36,996 bases of DNA from a candidate division TM6 bacterium SOIL31 (GTDB taxonomy: Bacteria > Babelota > Babeliae > Babelales > Vermiphilaceae), in assembly GCA_001468865.1 (NCBI GenBank), contig LDIY01000057.1, positions 9,873-46,868 on the forward strand, in the 5' to 3' direction. Positions 1-6,474 of the stretch are shown piece by piece. The notes below the pieces were generated by a model that saw nothing but the letters and a program-made list of their open reading frames with translations, was not told the origin of the DNA and ran no database searches. The translations under genes were made by a program, and so were the position numbers. Every line of letters begins with the position of its first letter. Position 1 is the first letter of the stretch.

Positions 1-41
1 GCTCCCAAAGCGAGTGCGCTACCAAATTGCGCCACACCCCG
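1..41 (-). tRNA. tRNA-Pro(UGG), 5' part only
   Basis: Read on the minus strand, the sequence starts CGGGGTGTGGCGCAA, has a D-arm with GCGC/GCGC pairing, and an anticodon loop TTTGGGA with anticodon TGG, which is proline. The window edge cuts it in the anticodon arm, so the T-arm and acceptor 3' strand are not visible. Confidence 0.85.
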
Positions 42-160
42 AAACAATTTCAAATACTTTAAAGATAAAAGTAATGTATATCTTTTTTTATAGATCTGCA
101 AGTTAAATTTGATAGATTTGTTCAATACTATTTTCGTTATCTCTTCATTGGGGAGGTCGA

Positions 161-297
161 CTTTTCATTTTATCGTCCTCCTTCGCATAAAGCTACGGCG
201 GACAGCTTTCGCCTTTTCTAACCATCTTAATATAAATTTTTTATATCAATCATTTGAAAAAACTGGCCGCGCCAGCTGAAGCCTTGGCGAAAGCTGG
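161..297 (+). repeat. R2 composite repeat, full copy, abutting the tRNA-His 3' end
   Basis: This segment matches the reverse complement of 29642-29783 along its length. The shared parts, in order, are a left arm (CTACGGCGGACAGCTTTCGCC at 193-213; the first 16 bases before it also match), an A/T-rich core with TAACCATCTT and ATAAATTTT, and a right hairpin with CCAGCT/AGCTGG arms around 268-297. The last three bases are also the encoded CCA of tRNA-His on the minus strand. The other copy joins tRNA-Arg(UCG) in the same way. No coding capacity is evident. It also fills the space between tRNA-Pro and tRNA-His. Confidence 0.75.
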
Positions 298-371
298 GGT
301 GAATGGTGGGGATCGAACCCACGACAACCAGAGCCACAATCTGGTGCTCTACCAACTGAGCTACATCCACC
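295..371 (-). tRNA. tRNA-His(GUG)
   Basis: On the minus strand this folds as a cloverleaf with the extra G at position -1 opposite C73, typical of tRNA-His. The acceptor GTGGATG pairs with CATTCAC, the anticodon loop ATTGTGG holds GTG, and the T-arm is GTGGG TTCGATC CCCAC. The CCA end is encoded at 295-297 and is shared with the end of the R2 repeat. Confidence 0.95.
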
Positions 372-378
372 AATTTTG

Positions 379-412
379 CCCCACGTTTCATTGCATTTCA
401 CGCGGGGACCCC
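379..412 (+). repeat. R1 hairpin repeat, copy 1
   Basis: Arms CCCCACGT (379-386) and ACGCGGGG (400-407) form a hairpin with one mismatch, followed by ACCCC. It lies 7 bases beyond the 5' end of tRNA-His. It belongs to a family of CCCCA...TGGGGACCCC hairpins seen eight times in this window. Confidence 0.65.
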
Positions 413-514
413 ATAAAAATGAGGTCAAAGAACGATTTATGCATACAAGTATACGGTTTTTCAGGTAAAAATCAAAAAAACCTTAGAAATTACTTAACTA
501 CCGTGAAGTTTTGG

Positions 515-1222
515 TTATTTCGTATTCATGATTGGTTTGCCCAGCACTTTATTCACTTCTTCACAGAATTCTTTAGTTGCTACAAATTCGGTGGAAGGAC
601 TTTCTAGAAAATCAGGATCATCCTCTTGCATACTGTATAATGTTTTTTCCATAATCCAAGGCTGTTGTGGAATGGCCGATCCATAGGCGCTCTGCGGAGT
701 TGCTTTGCCGTAGAACATAATAATGTCATTTGGTTTTTTGCCGACAAGATATTCTATAGGAATAGCTAGTGGAGCGGAACTAAGGAGCTCAGTGAACATC
801 CTGAATGTTGTGTTTTGATCTTCAGTGCTTAATGTTTGCCAGAGGTTATGAAGCATAGGGTTTTTTGTGAGACTTGTGAGATGCAGTTCTTTTAATGCCG
901 ACTCTGTAAAATCATGTGATTTTTGGCAGTAAATCGTTCCAAGATGAGGTGATTTTTCGTTTGGTTTATATAAAGTTTTATTCATTTCTTCTATTTGTTT
1001 ACTATAGCAACTTTTGAGAATAGCCTCAGGAATAAAAACCCAGCCGTTTTGTAAAGCAAAAAAGAAATTTTCAGTAGTATCACTTACTCTAGGAACGAGA
1101 TTAAATTTCAACCGTTCCTTTTTTGGGATATCTTTGGAGGCGGCTTCCATACCATTGATGCGGGAGGAAGTGAGTGTCATGAGGAGTATGAGAGCTGTAT
1201 AGAGCATATTCAATTTTTTCAT
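515..1222 (-). CDS. Exported protein of unknown function, paralogue of the next gene
   Basis: The product is 235 residues and I do not recognise its family. It begins with a signal peptide (MKKLNMLYTALILLMTL) ending in the INGMEAAS region. The first in-frame ATG three codons upstream lies only one base after AAGG, so I chose the second ATG, which has AAGG about ten bases upstream. It is similar over much of its length to the gene at 1246-2037: both have a PIEYL-GKK block, a YGKA..SAYGS block, a D-PDF acidic stretch, and a C-terminal EFVATKEFC...GKPIM segment ending in TK. The two genes are 23 bases apart on the same strand and are probably co-transcribed, with the paralogue first. A secreted or periplasmic location is likely. 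The family may be specific to this lineage. Confidence 0.8.
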   Translation of the reverse strand: MKKLNMLYTALILLMTLTSSRINGMEAASKDIPKKERLKFNLVPRVSDTTENFFFALQNGWVFIPEAILKSCYSKQIEEMNKTLYKPNEKSPHLGTIYCQKSHDFTESALKELHLTSLTKNPMLHNLWQTLSTEDQNTTFRMFTELLSSAPLAIPIEYLVGKKPNDIIMFYGKATPQSAYGSAIPQQPWIMEKTLYSMQEDDPDFLESPSTEFVATKEFCEEVNKVLGKPIMNTK

Positions 1223-1245
1223 ATTATACATACCTTAAAATTTCG

Positions 1246-2037
1246 TTATTTCGTATCCATGATAGGTTTACCGCTGATCAGTTCATTGCCCACCTTATAG
1301 GTATTTTGGGTTAAGATCATCAGCTTATTAACTGCGTCACAAAATTCTTTGGTGGCTACAAATTCATGAGTAGAATCTTCCTCAAAATCAGGATCGTTTT
1401 CTTCTGCGCTGTGGAATGTTTTTTCTTGTAGAAGGTCCCGCGGATGTATTGATCCATAAGAGCTATTAGCTTTTGCTTTACCTCGATACATAATGATCTC
1501 GTTTTCTTTTTTACCAATAAGATATTCTATAGGTACTGCAATCGGAACGGCGCCAGAGATGTTACGAATTGCTTTGATTAGATCAGATTTTTGCTCAGGA
1601 CTAAACTGATTCCATTCTACTGAAAAAGCGGGTGATCTTTTAGCACTTTCCTCGCACACTTTTTCTAATGTTGAAAGAGAAATAGGTAATACTTGGCATA
1701 AAATAATTCCAAGACGGGAAGAGCCTTTTGGTTTGTATTGAATGCTAAAGTTTTTTAAGTCTTCTTTAGCAATATTCCAAAGTTCTTTTTTGGCGTTTTC
1801 CAGCACAAGTGCATCACCAGAGAGCGGCCCAAAAAGGGGGCTAGCAGGAATGCGATATTCATTAGAAATTACTGATTGTACCAATGAATCCGGAAGGTCG
1901 TCAGTAGCAGAGACAAGTTGTAGTCTCATCCGTTCTTTTTTTAGGGTATTTTCGGAGGCGGCTTCCATACCCTGGATCGTGGACGAATTGGTAGCCATAA
2001 TGAGTAAAAGGGCACAGAGCGTGTTTATTTTCTTCAT
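1246..2037 (-). CDS. Exported protein of unknown function, first of a tandem pair
   Basis: The product is 263 residues from the ATG at 2037, which has AAGGT seven bases upstream. A longer reading with 22 extra N-terminal residues lacks a signal peptide and is unlikely. The N-terminus is a signal peptide (MKKINTLCALLLIMA) running to IQGMEAAS, the same ending as in the downstream paralogue. The C-terminal half carries the shared PIEYLIGKK, YRGKA, SSYGS and EFVATKEFC blocks. It also has about 15 extra residues near the C-terminus (MILTQNTYKVGNELIS) that the neighbour lacks. The arrangement indicates an old tandem duplication. No catalytic motif is visible and the function is unknown. Confidence 0.8.
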   Translation of the reverse strand: MKKINTLCALLLIMATNSSTIQGMEAASENTLKKERMRLQLVSATDDLPDSLVQSVISNEYRIPASPLFGPLSGDALVLENAKKELWNIAKEDLKNFSIQYKPKGSSRLGIILCQVLPISLSTLEKVCEESAKRSPAFSVEWNQFSPEQKSDLIKAIRNISGAVPIAVPIEYLIGKKENEIIMYRGKAKANSSYGSIHPRDLLQEKTFHSAEENDPDFEEDSTHEFVATKEFCDAVNKLMILTQNTYKVGNELISGKPIMDTK

Positions 2038-2163
2038 GTAAAAGACCTTTTTTTGGTTGAAAATTGAGGATATTTTACCTAATTGACCGGAAGCATAGCC
2101 CAATTATCCCTAAAAAGCAACGGTGGGCAGCACGTTTGGCTAAAGTTCAAAAATATGGTATTA

Positions 2164-2169
2164 TATACT
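2164..2169 (+). promoter_or_regulatory. Candidate -10 box for uvrA
   Basis: TATACT lies about 48 bases before the uvrA start. No convincing -35 hexamer is found at 16-18 bases. The same TATACTAAT string occurs just before mutS (6459-6467). Confidence 0.35.
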
Positions 2170-2216
2170 AATGAGAAATTATTTGAAGCAAATTTCAACA
2201 AATTGGACAAAATGCC

Positions 2217-4841
2217 ATGAAAAAAACATTAGATGCATTAAAAGGGCGCTGGATCAGTATTTTTGGAGCCAAAGAGCATAATCTGAAAAATATTGATGTC
2301 AGTATCCCTAAAAACAGATTAGTGGTGATTACCGGCCCTTCTGGCTCAGGTAAAAGCTCATTGGCGCTTGATGTGCTCTTTACGGAAGGTAAAAGGCGCT
2401 ATCTCGACTCTCTTTCATCGTATGCCCGCCAATTCTTGGGTGCGGCAAAAAAACCTGATGTTGATCGTATTGATGGACTTTGTCCCTCAATTGCCATAGA
2501 GCAAAAAACAGTGGGTTCAAACCCGCGTTCAACAGTCGGTACCATAACCGAAATTTATGATTATTTCCGTATTCTTTTTGCTCGTATTGGTAAAGTTCAT
2601 TGTCCAAACTGTCACTTAGAAATTAGGCCAGAATCGGCCGATGCTATTTGTCAGATGTTGCATAAAGATTTTAAGTTCAAGACTATTACCATATTTGCGC
2701 CGATTGTTCATGAGCAAAAGGGCGAATTTACACAAGATTTATTGCGGCTTTTTGAACGGGGATATTATCGCATTAAAATCGATGGAGAGCGCTATAAATT
2801 CAGATCAGCCGATGAAGTTAAAGCTCTCAAATTAAAAAAGACTCATAAGCATACTATTGATGTGATTGTTGATTCTCTTGAGGTGAGTTCTGAAGAACGA
2901 GCAAGACTCCAAGAAGCTGTTGAAACTGCATTTAAGTTAGCGGGCGGTAATTGTAAAATTATGGTCGGCTCACAAGAATATCTCTATTCATCTCATCGTA
3001 TGTGTATAGCGTGTTCCCAATCAATTCCTGAAATGGAACCGCGTTGTTTTTCTTTTAATTCACCCATTGGTGCCTGCAAAGGTTGTGAAGGCTTAGGTAC
3101 TATTAATGAATGGCCGTGGAAAGCAGGAGATCAAGATTCTTGGAAAGCAGAATATCCTGAATTTTTTGGTGATAAATATGCAACCGTTAAAACATGTACT
3201 GAATGCCATGGAAAACGCTTAAATAAGTATGCATTAGCAGTTCTTGTTGGGGGCAAAGATATTTGTGAGTTGGGCGATTTATCGATTAAAAAATTATTAG
3301 AGTTTTTTGATTCACTCAAACTGAATGCAACTGAATTAGAAATAGCTCAAAGTCTTATCAGAGAAATTAAAAATAGACTGACCTTTATTAATGATGTTGG
3401 TCTTTCATATTTAACGTTAAATCGTACCGCACGAACTTTATCCGGTGGTGAAGGGCAACGTATTCGCCTTGCATCTCAAATTGGTTCAGCGTTAAGCGGT
3501 GTTTTATATATTCTTGATGAACCGAGTATCGGATTGCATCAACGTGATAATGATCGTTTGATTGAAACACTTAAAACATTGCGCGATCAAGATAATACCG
3601 TGGTTGTGGTGGAACATGATATGGATACTATCACTCAGTCAGATTATGTCATTGATATGGGACCTGCTGCTGGCGTACTCGGTGGTAACATAACGGCAGT
3701 CGGAACCCCAGAAGACCTGGCCAAAAATAAAAATTCATTAACGGGTGCTTACTTAAGTGGCAAACGTGCAATTGCGCGCCCAAAAACATTACGAAAACCT
3801 CAAGGCTTTATCGAGCTTGATCATATTGATAAGCACAATTTAAAAAATGTTACGCTCCGTATGCCGTTAGGCGTATTATGTGGGGTGTCGGGGGTATCAG
3901 GATCCGGTAAAAGTACCTTGATCATGGATCAGCTTGTTTCTGCTGTAAAACGAGAATTTTCTGGTGGATTTAAACGCATTCATCGCAATCCATCCTTCGC
4001 CAAGGCTTCGGAGGACTATCGTGCACTTCCAGGTGCAGCAGGAAGTCTGCAGGGTGCTGAAGATCTTCAAAGTTTAGTTGTAATTGATCAGAGTCCAATT
4101 GGTCGTACGCCGCGCTCTAATCCTGCAACATATTTGGGCATTTTTGATGAAATGAGAAAATTATTTGCATCATTGCCTGAAAGTAATGCGCGTGGATATA
4201 GCGTAGGGCGTTTCAGTTTTAACGTAGCTGCAGGAAGATGTTTTGAATGTTCTGGTGATGGCGTTATAAAAGTTGAAATGCATTTCTTGCCTGAAGTTAT
4301 TATGACCTGTAAAGCATGTAATGGAACACGTTATAATCAAGAGACCTTATCTATTTTATATAAAGGTAAATCAATTGCCGATGTGCTTGATATGACTATA
4401 TATGAAGCATTAAGCTTTTTTGAACATCATAAAACAATTGCAAAACGGTTACAGTTATTGTGTGATGTTGGCCTTGATTATCTTAAATTAGGTCAACCTT
4501 CAACGACTTTATCGGGTGGTGAAGCGCAGCGTATTAAATTGGTTGATGAGTTAGCAAAGCGCGAACAGCATACGTTATATATCTTAGATGAGCCGACGAC
4601 CGGACTTCATAATAGTGATATTGAAAAACTATTGGTTGTATTAAACCGTTTGGTTGATAAAAATAATTCCATGATATTAATCGAGCATAATCTTGATGTT
4701 CTAAAAACCGTTGATTATCTGATTGATCTTGGGCCTGAAGGTGGCGATGGAGGCGGGCAGATTGTGGCGCAAGGTACTCCGGAGCAAGTTGCTCAATGCA
4801 AACAGAGTCACACGGGAAGGTATTTAAAGCCTTACTTTTAA
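2217..4841 (+). CDS. uvrA: UvrABC excision nuclease subunit A
   Basis: UvrA recognises bulky DNA damage with UvrB in nucleotide excision repair and is a dimeric ABC-type ATPase in the cytoplasm. The 874-residue product has both ATPase modules. The first Walker A is GPSGSGKSS at 40-48 with signature LSGGEGQ at 408 and Walker B DEPSIGL. The second Walker A is GVSGSGKST at 559-567 with signature LSGGEAQ at 765 and DEPTTGL. Zinc-binding CxxC pairs occur in the CPNC, CIAC...CKGC and CFEC...CKAC regions. The conserved DQSPIGRTPRSNPATY block is intact. It is somewhat shorter than the usual ~940 residues. Residues about 593-612 (SFAKASED and following) interrupt the usually short stretch before that block and are encoded by a dispersed repeat. 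The stop codon lies inside a hairpin (4836-4873). Confidence 0.96.
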   Translation: MKKTLDALKGRWISIFGAKEHNLKNIDVSIPKNRLVVITGPSGSGKSSLALDVLFTEGKRRYLDSLSSYARQFLGAAKKPDVDRIDGLCPSIAIEQKTVGSNPRSTVGTITEIYDYFRILFARIGKVHCPNCHLEIRPESADAICQMLHKDFKFKTITIFAPIVHEQKGEFTQDLLRLFERGYYRIKIDGERYKFRSADEVKALKLKKTHKHTIDVIVDSLEVSSEERARLQEAVETAFKLAGGNCKIMVGSQEYLYSSHRMCIACSQSIPEMEPRCFSFNSPIGACKGCEGLGTINEWPWKAGDQDSWKAEYPEFFGDKYATVKTCTECHGKRLNKYALAVLVGGKDICELGDLSIKKLLEFFDSLKLNATELEIAQSLIREIKNRLTFINDVGLSYLTLNRTARTLSGGEGQRIRLASQIGSALSGVLYILDEPSIGLHQRDNDRLIETLKTLRDQDNTVVVVEHDMDTITQSDYVIDMGPAAGVLGGNITAVGTPEDLAKNKNSLTGAYLSGKRAIARPKTLRKPQGFIELDHIDKHNLKNVTLRMPLGVLCGVSGVSGSGKSTLIMDQLVSAVKREFSGGFKRIHRNPSFAKASEDYRALPGAAGSLQGAEDLQSLVVIDQSPIGRTPRSNPATYLGIFDEMRKLFASLPESNARGYSVGRFSFNVAAGRCFECSGDGVIKVEMHFLPEVIMTCKACNGTRYNQETLSILYKGKSIADVLDMTIYEALSFFEHHKTIAKRLQLLCDVGLDYLKLGQPSTTLSGGEAQRIKLVDELAKREQHTLYILDEPTTGLHNSDIEKLLVVLNRLVDKNNSMILIEHNLDVLKTVDYLIDLGPEGGDGGGQIVAQGTPEQVAQCKQSHTGRYLKPYF
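3994..4015 (+). repeat. Repeat fragment inserted in frame in uvrA
   Basis: CCTTCGCCAAGGCTTCGGAG and the next bases resemble the right hairpin arm of R2 (TTTCGCCAAGGCTTCAGC at 29649-29666). It is read in frame as SFAKASED (UvrA residues 593-600) without breaking the gene. Confidence 0.6.
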
Positions 4842-4873
4842 CCCTATTGCGTTTAAACTGCATGGTTAAAAGC
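4836..4873 (+). repeat. Hairpin at the uvrA stop, possibly a degenerate R1 copy
   Basis: CTTTTAACC (4836-4844) pairs with GGTTAAAAG (4865-4873), and the uvrA TAA lies in the left arm. The loop text CGTTTAAACTGCATGG resembles CCGTAAACTGCAATGGGG of R1 copy 6. There is no strong T-run, so terminator function is uncertain. Confidence 0.45.
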
Positions 4874-4924
4874 TAAGGCGAATAAGGTTTCATTGAGATT
4901 TAATGTAGTGTGGTGAGTTAAGTT

Positions 4925-5023
4925 CTCCTCCCGCTCGTCCTGACCTTCGACAGGCTCAGTAGTAAACATAAGTCCATGACTCCCCCCGCTCGTCCTGAAC
5001 TTGTTGAAGGATATCTTCTGAGC
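4925..5023 (+). repeat. Left arm of the ~100 bp inverted repeat around the GIY-YIG gene
   Basis: This 99-base segment is almost identical to the reverse complement of 5351-5451, with about five differences. It contains two copies of the R3 core CCCGCTCGTCCTGA followed by CTTCGAC or CTTGTTGAAGG. It ends 20 bases before the nuclease start codon. Confidence 0.9.
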
Positions 5024-5043
5024 GTCTTAAATGAGAAATTATA

Positions 5044-5340
5044 ATGCAAGATCAGTTTTATGCATATATTTTAAAATGTGCGAATGGTGCTTATTATGTA
5101 GGACATACCGATAACCTAGAACAACGTTTGTCAGAGCACCATTTAGGAGCAATTAAAAATTGCTATACAAAAGATAAGCGGCCTTTAGAGCTGATGTTTG
5201 TACAAAATTTTCAGACCCGAGATGAAGCTTTTCAGGCAGAGCGGCAATTAAAAGGTTGGTCACGCAAAAAAAAAGAAGCTTTTATGAGAGATGATTGGCA
5301 GGCCATCCAAGAATTGAATCGTTTACAAAAAAAGAAATGA
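5044..5340 (+). CDS. Small GIY-YIG nuclease-domain protein (YhbQ/UPF0213 type)
   Basis: The product is 98 residues, the size of a single-domain GIY-YIG protein. The first core strand reads YAYILKC (residues 6-12) and the second YYVGH (17-21), matching the GIY and YIG positions. Arg28 in LEQRLSEH and Glu66 in EAFQAERQLKGW are in the places of the catalytic arginine and the metal-binding glutamate. The ending GWSRKKKEA is typical of this family. GIY-YIG domains cut DNA, but the cellular role of the small stand-alone proteins is poorly known. There is no clear ribosome binding site before the ATG. The gene is bracketed by ~100 bp inverted repeats starting 20 bases upstream and 11 bases downstream, so it may be the enzyme of a small mobile unit. 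Confidence 0.9.
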   Translation: MQDQFYAYILKCANGAYYVGHTDNLEQRLSEHHLGAIKNCYTKDKRPLELMFVQNFQTRDEAFQAERQLKGWSRKKKEAFMRDDWQAIQELNRLQKKK

Positions 5341-5350
5341 TGAGAAAACC

Positions 5351-5451
5351 GCTCAGAAGATATCCTTCAACAAGTTCAGGACGAGCGGGGGGGAGTCATG
5401 GACTTGTGTTTACTACTGAGCCTGTCGAAGTATCAGGACGAGCGGGGGGAG
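5351..5451 (-). repeat. Right arm of the ~100 bp inverted repeat around the GIY-YIG gene
   Basis: The reverse complement of this segment matches 4925-5023 almost base for base. After it, 5434-5478 repeats part of the same unit (CAGGACGAGCGGGGG, CTTGTGTTTACT, ACTGAGC) as a degenerate tandem copy. An open frame through here merely translates the repeat. Confidence 0.9.
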
Positions 5452-5558
5452 TCGTGCTTGTGTTTACTGCCACTGAGCATAATAGAGGTCAATTGAAAAA
5501 GTTGCTGATTTTGATAGGCTACACATAAGAATTATCAACCAATAGATGGAGATTTTTT

Positions 5559-6395
5559 GTGAAGAATCTAAAATTACTTCTCTTGTTACCTTTCATTTTT
5601 TTCTCGAGCATCAGCTCACAAGAAACAATTCTCAATCAAACGAACATTGATAAAAAAGCTCTTGTAATAGAACAAAGATTAAAGCGGGATCGCCTCATTA
5701 TGTATGGCTTGACGAGTCTGAGTGTCGCCCATGAAGTGTATCAATGGGTACCGCTATTGAGAGATCTTTTTTCTAACAAGTCATCATCTACCACCGAAGA
5801 AAAAAAACTTTCATTTTTCGAAAGCGTAAAAGCTGCCGCGCACTATCTTTTCTATACAAAAGAGGGATGGGTTGCCATTATGCAATCTGGTATAAGCGTG
5901 GGTGGTTTTATTATTATTTCTGAAATGGGTAAAAAATTTATTCATCCCAATACATTGCGCTGGTATATCCATGCCCATGCACCCTATGAAATCACTATCA
6001 AAATGATGCAAGAACGCTTAGCTGAATTAGAAGACCCATCGCTGAGCGAAGAACAATTGCGCATCAGTAATGAAATGTTACAGCTATTATATGATCGTCT
6101 AGTTCGTCAAGCCGAATCGATGTGTGCGTTCATGGCATATAAAACAAAACGCCTTGATGGTGAAGAAAAAATAATTGCTGAACGATCTAAAGTTCTGATG
6201 CTCAAATCCCATAATGATTGGTTACAGTGTATTAAGGTGCAACTGCAATCGGAAAATCGTAATTATCAAGTGATTACAAAGTTGCTTGAATCATATAAAA
6301 ATATGATTCAAGCTCAAGCTAATAATTTTGGTTTTATTGAAGGGGAAACAGGGACAGAGAGACGTCTTTATACAAAAAAGCACGTGCAAGAGTAA
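5559..6395 (+). CDS. Exported or membrane-anchored protein of unknown function
   Basis: The product is 278 residues starting at GTG with TGGAG eight bases upstream; no ATG is available nearby. The N-terminus is a signal peptide (KNLKLLLLLPFIFF) ending near SSISSQE. A second hydrophobic stretch at about 105-122 (WVAIMQSGISVGGFIIIS) could cross the membrane. The C-terminal half is helical and charged, with coiled-coil character (MMQERLAELEDP, then LLYDRLVRQAE). I do not recognise the family and see no catalytic motif. A small hairpin (CTCCAT TTTG ATGGAG, 6398-6413) follows the stop. The gene stands between the GIY-YIG unit and mutS. Confidence 0.75.
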   Translation: MKNLKLLLLLPFIFFSSISSQETILNQTNIDKKALVIEQRLKRDRLIMYGLTSLSVAHEVYQWVPLLRDLFSNKSSSTTEEKKLSFFESVKAAAHYLFYTKEGWVAIMQSGISVGGFIIISEMGKKFIHPNTLRWYIHAHAPYEITIKMMQERLAELEDPSLSEEQLRISNEMLQLLYDRLVRQAESMCAFMAYKTKRLDGEEKIIAERSKVLMLKSHNDWLQCIKVQLQSENRNYQVITKLLESYKNMIQAQANNFGFIEGETGTERRLYTKKHVQE

Positions 6396-6458
6396 TGCTC
6401 CATTTTGATGGAGGGTTATTGCATTATGCTTAAATTTTTTAATTTTATTATTTGGCTG

Positions 6459-6464
6459 TATACT
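6459..6464 (+). promoter_or_regulatory. Candidate -10 box immediately before mutS
   Basis: TATACT ends ten bases before the mutS ATG, which would place the transcript start about 3-5 bases before the start codon. No Shine-Dalgarno sequence is present, so a leaderless mutS message is possible. The -35 region is only T-rich. Confidence 0.35.
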
Positions 6465-6474
6465 AATCTGCACT

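Noticed and set aside
254-607. Open frame of 117 residues containing GGDRTHDNQSHNLVLYQL
   Set aside because: It is the antisense translation of tRNA-His plus the flanking R2 repeat. This kind of peptide is a well-known spurious product of tRNA regions.
5295-5528. Open frame of 77 residues with STSSGRAGG and EPVEVSGRAGG
   Set aside because: It only translates the right inverted-repeat arm and overlaps the end of the GIY-YIG gene. Such peptides are typical of translated R3-type repeats.
4842-5560. Insertion sequence with a DDE or HUH transposase
   Set aside because: The only gene between the inverted repeats is a GIY-YIG nuclease, and no transposase remnant or clear target duplication is visible.
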